From positions 1,612,001 through 1,676,000 of the forward strand of contig NZ_CP172312.1 in assembly GCF_047946665.1 (NCBI RefSeq): 64,000 bases of DNA. Direction: 5' to 3'. The DNA is from Allohahella sp002354735 (GTDB lineage Bacteria > Pseudomonadota > Gammaproteobacteria > Pseudomonadales > Oleiphilaceae). A program made the translations under genes and the position numbers. Positions 52,112-58,540 of this stretch are shown here, piece by piece; position 1 is the stretch's first letter; every line of letters starts with the position of its first letter. A model generated the notes under the pieces. It made no database searches. It saw nothing but the letters and a program-made list of their open reading frames with translations, and was not told the DNA's origin.

Positions 52112-54145
52112 ATGCGCACTGCCTTACTGTTTGTTTTTCTTCTCGCTGGCGCCCAGGCGGCGCACGCGATGCAGATTTTTGTCACGACCGAGGCCGGCCA
52201 GACCTTCGCGCTCGAAGTCGAATCCAGTGACTCGATCGAAAATCTCAAAGCCAAAATTCAGGAGCGAGAGGGTGTCCCACCCGCCAGTCAGAATTTGATA
52301 TTCGAGGGCAAGAATCTGGTGGTCGGTCGCACCCTGAGCGACTACAACATCCAGAAAGCGTCTGTCGTTCAGCTATTCGTCATCGTAGTGGCCGATCTGG
52401 ACGCGGATGGCATCCCGGACGATAGCGATGACGATATCGACGGCGATGGCATGTTGAACACGTTCGAGATCCGCTTCGGTCTGAACCCACGAGACGCGTC
52501 GGATGCCTTGACTGATCTCGACGGCGACGGGCTCAACAATCTTGGTGAAGCGCAAGCCGACAGCGACCCCTTGAGCGATGATCAGGCGCCTGTCATCGCT
52601 CAGCCCGAGGCGCTTGTCATCCGCGCCTCTGCTTTACTGACCCCCATACCGCTCTTCGAAGCGCCGACGGCAGTCGACGCGCTGGATGGCGCCGTTGCGA
52701 CCCGGCTCGCGACCGGACTACATAGCCATGTGCGCCCTGGTAGACATACCCTCGTCTGGACTGCGAACGATGCGGCCGGTAATACGTCCAGTGTGCAACA
52801 AGATCTGGACGTGCTTCCCCTTATTTCATTGGGCAAGGACCAGACACTTGTGGAGGGCTCTACCTCAACCGTCCGTTTCCTGCTGAACGGCCCGGCGCCT
52901 GCCTATCCGTTCTCAGTTGCCTACACACTCGGCGGCACCGCGAGCGATACGGACAGCGATCTCCGGGCTGGCTCTGTTACTTTCCAAAGTGGCGAGCTTG
53001 AAAAAGCATTGCCGGTAACGGTTGCAGCGGACGGTCAGCCCGAGGGTGACGAGAACCTGCTTGTGCAGCTGAGCGGCGATGGCAACTTCGGCACGAAGCG
53101 CGAACACAGCATAAACATCGTTGAGGGCAACGTGGCCCCCAGGGTGACGCTCAAGTTCCTGCAGGCGGACAGGACCGTCCGGCTCGTCCAGGCTGGTGGT
53201 GGAGACCTGGCACTCGTCGCTACGGTTTCTGACGCCAACCCAGGCGATCAGCACCGCTACCAGTGGCGCTTTCCAGCAAACAGTGTCACCACCGAGGGAG
53301 ATGGCGCTATACAGGCACTCGACCCCTCCACGCTTGCTCCGGGGCTCTATAACATTGAGGTGACGGTTTCCGATAACGGTCTGCCCGCCCTCAGCAGCGT
53401 ACTTCGGCAATCCTTCAGGATCATCGACGCATCCACTGCCTTGAGTTCGGCTACAGATAGCGACGGCGACGGCGTGACAGATGCGGATGAAGGCTACGGC
53501 GACAGTGATAACGATGGCCTACCGGATTATCTGGATACCATCGCTGTGCCCAACGTCCTTGCCGAAAACAGTAGTGATGACGAGCGCTTTCTGATTGAGA
53601 CAGAGCCTGGCACAAAGGTTTCACTGGGAGCGAACGCCTTGCGGCATGGCGCGGATGGCGCACAACTGATTGCTGACGAAGTGGCATCCACCAGATCGAT
53701 AGGCGCCGATAATGTCAGCAACGTGGGTGGCTATTTCGACTTTGTCATCAGCGATCTGCCTGCCGTCGGCGACAGTGTGGATATCGTCCTGCCACAGCGC
53801 GCGCCGATTCCCGAAAGGCCAGCCTATCGCAAGCACCTCGAAGGTCAGTGGCGCACCTTCGTTGAAGACGCCAGCAATCAAATAGCCTCAGCCCCGGGTG
53901 CCGAGGGTTACTGTCCCCCACCGGGCTCAGAGGATTATCAGCCTGGCATGGCTAGCGGTGATTGGTGTCTTCAGCTGACGATAGAGGATGGCGGTCCAAA
54001 CGATGCTGATCAGGCAGCCAACGGGACTGTCAAAGACCCCGGTGGCGTCGGTGTTCTGCGTAAAGGAGGAGGCGGATCAGGTGAGGGGCTGCTATGGATA
54101 CTGAGCCTGTCTGCACTTGGCCTGGTAAGAAAGCGGCTGCGCTAG
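52112..54145 (+). CDS. Secreted surface protein with N-terminal ubiquitin domain
   Basis: A 677-residue exported protein with GGAG five bases before the ATG. A signal peptide (1-19, ending AHA) is followed directly by MQIFVTT..., a complete ubiquitin fold (20-91). By hand alignment about 46 of 72 positions equal eukaryotic ubiquitin, including LEVE, KAKIQ, LIF-GK and GRTLSDYNIQK. Lysines equivalent to K27, K29, K48 and K63 remain; K6, K11 and K33 are changed, and the C-terminal LRLRGG is replaced by VIVVAD, so conjugation through the C-terminus is not expected. Then come calcium-type D-x-D-x-D-G repeats (about 93-155 and 448-476), HYR/Calx-beta-like domains, a choice-of-anchor U-like domain with Cys residues, and a C-terminal GGGGSGEG-helix-RKRLR anchor of the Gly-rich CTERM type. 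No E1, E2 or deubiquitinase gene is near. Confidence 0.9.
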   Translation: MRTALLFVFLLAGAQAAHAMQIFVTTEAGQTFALEVESSDSIENLKAKIQEREGVPPASQNLIFEGKNLVVGRTLSDYNIQKASVVQLFVIVVADLDADGIPDDSDDDIDGDGMLNTFEIRFGLNPRDASDALTDLDGDGLNNLGEAQADSDPLSDDQAPVIAQPEALVIRASALLTPIPLFEAPTAVDALDGAVATRLATGLHSHVRPGRHTLVWTANDAAGNTSSVQQDLDVLPLISLGKDQTLVEGSTSTVRFLLNGPAPAYPFSVAYTLGGTASDTDSDLRAGSVTFQSGELEKALPVTVAADGQPEGDENLLVQLSGDGNFGTKREHSINIVEGNVAPRVTLKFLQADRTVRLVQAGGGDLALVATVSDANPGDQHRYQWRFPANSVTTEGDGAIQALDPSTLAPGLYNIEVTVSDNGLPALSSVLRQSFRIIDASTALSSATDSDGDGVTDADEGYGDSDNDGLPDYLDTIAVPNVLAENSSDDERFLIETEPGTKVSLGANALRHGADGAQLIADEVASTRSIGADNVSNVGGYFDFVISDLPAVGDSVDIVLPQRAPIPERPAYRKHLEGQWRTFVEDASNQIASAPGAEGYCPPPGSEDYQPGMASGDWCLQLTIEDGGPNDADQAANGTVKDPGGVGVLRKGGGGSGEGLLWILSLSALGLVRKRLR

Positions 54146-54151
54146 GAAGAA

Positions 54152-54182
54152 ACGCGGCTCAGGCAAATCAGCTGAGCCGCGT
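54152..54182. terminator. Strong hairpin between convergent ubiquitin-domain and desaturase genes
   Basis: ACGCGGCTCAG / CTGAGCCGCGT is a perfect 11-bp stem with a nine-base loop, in the 52-bp gap between the two stop codons. On the minus strand it is followed by TTCTTCC. It probably works as a bidirectional terminator. Confidence 0.75.
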
Positions 54183-54197
54183 CCCGCAGGCTGTAAA

Positions 54198-55349
54198 TCA
54201 AGCCGTAGCCAGCTGAAACTCCCGATATAGCGCCCGCACTCGCATCCGCTGCTCACGCAGCGCCTTTTCGATATCGATCGCGTCTATGCGGCTCTTGATG
54301 TCGCTGTGCTCCCAGGTCTCCTGGACCTGTTCGCGGGCAGCTTCGATGCGTGACTTCTGCAGGTCGGCCCACTGCGCAAGCGTGCCTTTGAACTGCACCC
54401 ACTCGGCATCGATCTGATGACGCCAGTCGGCGATGAGGCTGTGGCTTTCCCTGGCCTGCAGCGCCTCGTTCATGCGCTCGAGTTCACGGTTCACACGCGC
54501 CTGCTCGATCTTGATCTCGGGCACCCGCTTGAGGTCGCTGGTCAAGCCCAGTTTGGACATACCCCAGATGCTCCACTTCGTTGGATCGAACTGCCACCAG
54601 CGAATGCCGTTACGGTAGTCATACTGGAAGATGTGATGATAGTTGTGATACCCCTCACCCCAGGTAAAGAGTGCCAGCAGGTCATTGTCGCGCGCCGAAT
54701 TTTCAGTGGTATAAGGCTGGCGGCCCCACATGTGCGCGAGTGAGTTGATGAAGAAGGTGGCGTGGTGAGAGACGACGATACGCAGGAAACCGGCAATCAG
54801 CACGAAACCCCAGAAGTCGCCGAAGGCCAGCCCCAGCCCCATTGGAATGACAAAGTTCGGCACAAGTGCGAACCAAAGATAGTGACGGTGCTGCGTCATG
54901 ACTACCGGGTCGCTGACGAGATCCGGCATGCCGTGGTAGTCGAGGTCGGACGAGGGATATTTACGGATCATCCAGCCCATGTGCGAGAACCAGAAGCCCC
55001 GCTCTGCCGAATACGGATCCTTATCCTTGTGGTCCACGTGACGATGGTGGCTCCGGTGGCCTGTGGCCCAGATCAGGATACTGTTCTGCAGCGCCATACC
55101 GCCGAAGATTGCGAGCGCCCACTTGGCTATGGGATGGGCCTTATAGGCCTTGTGCGCCCAAAGCCGATGGTAACCAGCGGTGATCGCCATGCCGGTAGCC
55201 ATCCACAGAAGGCCTGCGGCGACCCAGGCTGCGGCGCTGACGTCGAACTCCCACAGATACCAGGGCAGAACAAACAGCACAGGCAGAGTGGTCAGAATGA
55301 ACATAAGGGTGGCCGGCCAATTAATAGGCGGTCGGTCTTGCTGGGTCAT
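54198..55349 (-). CDS. desA: Membrane fatty-acid (acyl) desaturase
   Basis: A 383-residue inner-membrane di-iron desaturase. I use the ATG at 55349; a TTG at 55385 has no ribosome site. The three histidine boxes are HRLWAH, HRSHHRHVDH and HNYHHIF, with the usual spacing for delta-9 acyl-CoA or phospholipid desaturases, and W-x-x-G-E-G-Y-H-N-Y-H-H before the third. Four transmembrane helices lie between. The C-terminal 95 residues form a charged helical extension (EIKIEQARVNRELERMNEAL and a following coiled coil) beyond the catalytic core. It introduces double bonds to keep membranes fluid. A palindrome lies about 135 bp upstream in the control region. Confidence 0.9.
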   Translation of the reverse strand: MTQQDRPPINWPATLMFILTTLPVLFVLPWYLWEFDVSAAAWVAAGLLWMATGMAITAGYHRLWAHKAYKAHPIAKWALAIFGGMALQNSILIWATGHRSHHRHVDHKDKDPYSAERGFWFSHMGWMIRKYPSSDLDYHGMPDLVSDPVVMTQHRHYLWFALVPNFVIPMGLGLAFGDFWGFVLIAGFLRIVVSHHATFFINSLAHMWGRQPYTTENSARDNDLLALFTWGEGYHNYHHIFQYDYRNGIRWWQFDPTKWSIWGMSKLGLTSDLKRVPEIKIEQARVNRELERMNEALQARESHSLIADWRHQIDAEWVQFKGTLAQWADLQKSRIEAAREQVQETWEHSDIKSRIDAIDIEKALREQRMRVRALYREFQLATA

Positions 55350-55482
55350 AGGCAATGGAGTCCTTGGGATGCTTATCGGGAACAATATATCATGAAATCT
55401 GCCTCTGGCTCCTCATGCCGATGACGTTCCTGTTACTTCAAGCATAGTCTTTCCCCTGAATTGACGCTCGCCAGCCGCACGT

Positions 55483-55497
55483 CGACACAATGTGTCG
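55483..55497. promoter_or_regulatory. Palindrome in the divergent desaturase/small-ORF control region
   Basis: CGACACA-A-TGTGTCG is a perfect 7-bp inverted repeat. It sits in a 307-bp region (55350-55656) that separates the desaturase from the divergent small ORF. TetR-like regulators control several desaturase genes through such sites, but the regulator here is unknown. An AT-rich TTATAAATTAA lies near 55530. Nothing else is recognised in the region. Confidence 0.45.
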
Positions 55498-55656
55498 CAT
55501 TGCGGCACCTGACTCGCCCAAAGCCGGATAGTTATAAATTAACAGCCTACGAATCAGTAACTTGAGTTTTGGCCCAATACTTGAATCGTATTACTACAAG
55601 ATTGGAAATGATGCGAAGATTGTGACCTGGTAGGCCATTACCTTCGCAAGGAGAGC

Positions 55657-55821
55657 ATGATGAGCGACAACAAGCATTCGAAAAGCAGCAAAGTAGTGCG
55701 CATGTGGGAGAAGCGACCAGGAGAGGCGCTTGCACACCTACGTCGGCTGACAGGGCTATCCTGGCACAGCTATCCGGAATCGTTGTTGAGCGGGACCTGG
55801 ATCAGGCACGTTGAGCGGTAG
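55657..55821 (+). CDS. Small basic protein, 54 residues, unknown
   Basis: A short ORF with an excellent ribosome site (AAGGAG, three bases before ATGATG). It encodes MMSDNKHSKSSKVVRMWEKR..., then ALAHLRRLTGLSWHSYPESL and a short tail ending RHVER. It is rich in Lys, Arg, His and Ser, has no hydrophobic segment, and may contain one amphipathic helix (GEALAHLRRLTG). Its last 20 bases overlap the 3' end of the convergent gene at 55802-56293. No family is recognised. The strong ribosome site and clear start argue that it is real. Confidence 0.55.
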   Translation: MMSDNKHSKSSKVVRMWEKRPGEALAHLRRLTGLSWHSYPESLLSGTWIRHVER

Positions 55822-56293
55822 AATTCGCCTGCATCTGAACTGGCTGTACAAAGAGTTCGTCGACGTACACCGCTTGACCTGAGCGCACACCGAGTAGGGC
55901 CAGATGCACGCTGAGTGGTGGGCGCCTGGTATTGAGCTCGACTTCACCGCTGAACATAGTCGACTGGTTGGGCCGGCAGAGCTGCTTATCTATGGCTATT
56001 CCAGTGTTGCCCTCCTCTTGCCGCACTACAAGAATCAAGGCCGACCGCTGCTCCTGCTGCGACGCGATACGCAACCACGCGGCCACACTCAGTCGTATGT
56101 TCACGCCTTGCTCTGAGACTGTTTGAGCAGCCTTCTCGCCATCAACCTTGCGTCTCAAGAGCTTTATGAAAGAAGCCCTCTCCACCCGATCAGTTTTGGA
56201 CTTGCCCTGCCCGGCTACGGGCAGGTAGATGGCTCGCGGAACCTCATGGAGCATATAGGGCTTGAGGTTTGGCGTCGACTGACTGGTATTCAT
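55802..56293 (-). CDS. Uncharacterised 163-residue protein
   Basis: An ORF with GAGAGCC upstream of its ATG at 56293. The N-terminal third is polar and basic (MNTSQSTPNLKPYMLHEVPR, YLPVAGQGKSKTDRVER). The C-terminal two thirds alternate hydrophobic and polar residues as in a beta-sandwich: VNIRLSVAAWLRIASQQEQR, SALILVVRQEEGNTGIAI, SGEVELNTRRPPLSVHLALL and GQAVYVDELFVQPV. There is no signal peptide. The family is not recognised; composition and strand pattern look like genuine coding sequence. It converges on and slightly overlaps the small ORF at 55657. Confidence 0.55.
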   Translation of the reverse strand: MNTSQSTPNLKPYMLHEVPRAIYLPVAGQGKSKTDRVERASFIKLLRRKVDGEKAAQTVSEQGVNIRLSVAAWLRIASQQEQRSALILVVRQEEGNTGIAIDKQLCRPNQSTMFSGEVELNTRRPPLSVHLALLGVRSGQAVYVDELFVQPVQMQANSTAQRA

Positions 56294-56706
56294 GATTGGC
56301 TCTCGGCGGCAGTTGGGACTGTGCGCACTCTACCCCTTATAAGCGCAGGCAAAGGCGATGCAAGTCCGGTGGATACACAATTTTACAAGCCTTAAAAAAA
56401 GGACGCAGTGCGCGGCCAAAAAAAGTATCCAACTATTATGACGGCAGCCTGCTAACCCTTCCTTGCTTAGCAACCCACCTTAAAATGGCCGAATTCGCTT
56501 TCAATTTACACTATGGAAAGTCACGGCTCCCCACTAGCACGCAAGGTGCTCCCCAGGCGACCTAGTGGCTCGATTTGCCAGATTCTAATTTTGTCAGATT
56601 AGTGGCGCAATCGGCTCAATCGCCTGGCGGAGTTTCGCTTACGACAAGGGGGTTGGATGGGATGATCAGCAGACAGATCTGGCTGACGGCTAGCGCGCTC
56701 TACCGT
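56294..56706. other. 413-bp gap without a supported gene
   Basis: The gap holds the promoter region of the gene at 55802-56293 and the 3' side of the LysE-type gene. A 64-codon plus-strand frame at 56575-56769 lacks a ribosome site and overlaps the LysE-type gene, so I do not call it. No tRNA, terminator or repeat was recognised. Confidence 0.35.
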
Positions 56707-57342
56707 CTACAGGGCAAATCCAACAAATATCTCGTAAAAAACCAAAATAGCGAAACTAATGAAGATTAGGCCAGCCAGCCGTTGAAATTCTCCGATATGC
56801 CGCCTGAACACGGGTAGTACGTAGTCAAGTGATAATATTACCGGAAGAGTACAGAACCAAATGATACAGACTCCGGTGATAACTAGACCATAAGACAATT
56901 GAACAGCCATTTGAACATCAGAGTCTGCAGTGTGGCTAAACACGCTTACGAAGAAAATCGTGGCTTTCGGATTCAATATGTTGTTCATAAAACCCTGGCG
57001 CCATGAACTTCCCAGCAATGCCTTTACATTATTCTGAGCTTCGTCGAAGGTGGCATCATTCGATTTAGACGAGAGCGCCCTACTACCCATCCAGAGCAGA
57101 TAAAATCCGCCGCATAACTTCACGATATCGATAGACCATACAGATGTCGATGACACATAACTCACAAGTAGTATCGAGTAAGCGATGTGCACCCAAATAG
57201 CGGTTGAGACTCCTAGCCCAGTATAAATACCTGCCTTACGGTCTATGACCAGGGTATTTCTCACGACGACGAGGAAGTCTGGGCCCGGTGTAATTACTGT
57301 AACTATCGTGACGACCAAGATCGCCAAAAATTCTGAATCCAT
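56707..57342 (-). CDS. LysE/RhtB-family amino-acid exporter
   Basis: A 211-residue inner-membrane exporter with about six helices. The N-terminal family motif is TVITPGPDFLVVVRNTLV (P-G-P-x-x-x-x-V-x-x-x) followed by G-I-Y-T-G-L-G-V-S-T; FMNNILNPKATIFFVSVFS marks the middle. The gene is visibly AT-richer than most of the window, with codons such as ATA and TTA frequent. A divergent Lrp-type regulator lies 360 bp away, the usual partner of such exporters. Substrate is unknown; Lrp pairing suggests branched-chain or basic amino acids. Confidence 0.9.
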   Translation of the reverse strand: MDSEFLAILVVTIVTVITPGPDFLVVVRNTLVIDRKAGIYTGLGVSTAIWVHIAYSILLVSYVSSTSVWSIDIVKLCGGFYLLWMGSRALSSKSNDATFDEAQNNVKALLGSSWRQGFMNNILNPKATIFFVSVFSHTADSDVQMAVQLSYGLVITGVCIIWFCTLPVILSLDYVLPVFRRHIGEFQRLAGLIFISFAILVFYEIFVGFAL

Positions 57343-57702
57343 GATACGTTTATCGCTCTCATCTAAATGTGCAGACAGATACTATCGATACATTATAATT
57401 TTCCAAACCAGGCGTCACTCTTCGCCAATTATTTTACAACCCTTGAATCTAGTAAGTTTGTTAACACAGGTTCCGCTCATAAAGCCCTATGATGCTTACT
57501 CACAAAACCCTTCTTACTATATTGCTATCAGCCATTAGCCAACTAAATCAATCTATTCATGACGATAATATATGCTGCCAAGAGCTCATGTGCTGCCTTT
57601 CTATTGCTTACTTAGATATTACGGAATGTGCCGTAGAATATTATTGCTTTCTGAACCATACAATTGGTAGGATCTGGAAAAATTTTCTATTGGCAGGCAA
57701 AA
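57343..57702. other. AT-rich control region between the divergent exporter and Lrp genes
   Basis: 360 bp, strongly AT-rich, with no ORF that has a ribosome site and coding character. It should hold both promoters and the Lrp sites. No clear inverted repeat with Lrp consensus was found by eye. Confidence 0.4.
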
Positions 57703-58188
57703 GTGACGAATTTAATTCAGGATAGTCTCGATGCGACTGATTGCAGGATACTTGAGCATATGCAGGAGGACTGTCGCATCACGCTAGGTCAGCTGTCTGA
57801 GCGGATTAATCTCAGCCAGACCCCCTGTTGGCGTCGCTTAAAGAAGCTGGAAGATTCTGGTCTAATTGCCGGATACCGTGCCAACATAGATAAGAAAAAA
57901 GCGGGATATTCAGTGGTCGGATTCAGTCAGGTGTCCCTGAACGACCACACTCCAGGCAACACCGATCATTTTGAGCAGATAATTCATAATTTTGACTGGG
58001 TACTTATGTGCTACTGCACCGCCGGGTCTGGGGATTACATATTGCAGATCATTGCAAAGAATCTTGACGAGTTTTACGAACGGATTACAGAAATTCGACG
58101 CATTCAATCCGTCGGCTCAATACAGACGAGCGTCGGCATCAAAGAGGTGAAGTGGACGAATCGTGTGCCGGTGCGCCCCAGTCGATAA
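57703..58188 (+). CDS. Lrp/AsnC-family transcriptional regulator
   Basis: A 161-residue regulator from the GTG at 57703 (TNLIQDSLDATDCRILEHMQ); an in-frame TTG at 57664 would add 13 residues. The HTH reads RITLGQLSERINLSQTPCWR and RLKKLEDSGLIAGYRA; Thr-Pro-Cys-Trp-Arg-Arg is the typical recognition helix of this family. The C-terminal RAM ligand-binding domain includes GFSQVSLNDH, YCTAGSGDYILQIIAK and the final SIQTSVGIKEVKW. It is AT-rich like the divergent LysE-type gene and most likely controls it in response to an amino acid. Confidence 0.9.
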   Translation: MTNLIQDSLDATDCRILEHMQEDCRITLGQLSERINLSQTPCWRRLKKLEDSGLIAGYRANIDKKKAGYSVVGFSQVSLNDHTPGNTDHFEQIIHNFDWVLMCYCTAGSGDYILQIIAKNLDEFYERITEIRRIQSVGSIQTSVGIKEVKWTNRVPVRPSR

Positions 58189-58540
58189 AGTGAATATATT
58201 ATCGACTGTTCTTAAGCGTATTATCTTTGCACGGATTGAAGCGAGATCGATCCGACATGATATTTTCGAAAGCTCCTGAACTTATGCCAGGTAAGGCTCT
58301 CGGCCATCCTTGTGAAAGTCGATTATTCTCGTGGACAACTACACATGCTCTAATAACTGATAGTACCCGCCGCCGCCCCTCCCCCCGACGTCACTAGCTC
58401 GTCATCATTTCTACGAAACATCGTGGAAGTCATGGAGGGGATGGATTGTTACCACATGCCGGTAATAATCATCGATAGCATGTGGAGCGGCTATACGCCA
58501 TAGATCGTCTGAATATCGCTCGTTCAGTTCTGAACGAAAA
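58189..58540. other. 352-bp gap with a possible C-terminal gene remnant
   Basis: A minus-strand frame ending at 58411 (TAG) reads FDDFRSELNERYSDDLWRIA and then about 24 more codons. It has no ribosome site of its own and enters the 3' end of the BetT gene in another frame. It could be a small downstream gene started at a non-ATG codon, or debris. A C-tract (GCCCCTCCCCCC) lies near 58375. Nothing else is seen. Confidence 0.3.

Noticed and set aside
52112..52385. Ubiquitin domain as eukaryotic contamination or misassembly
   Set aside because: It is in frame with a bacterial signal peptide and C-terminal anchor, its codons resemble the neighbours, and it differs from true ubiquitins at about a third of positions. 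Reads should still be checked.
56575..56769. 64-codon plus-strand frame
   Set aside because: No ribosome site; it overlaps the 3' end of the LysE-type gene antisense and has no recognisable motif.
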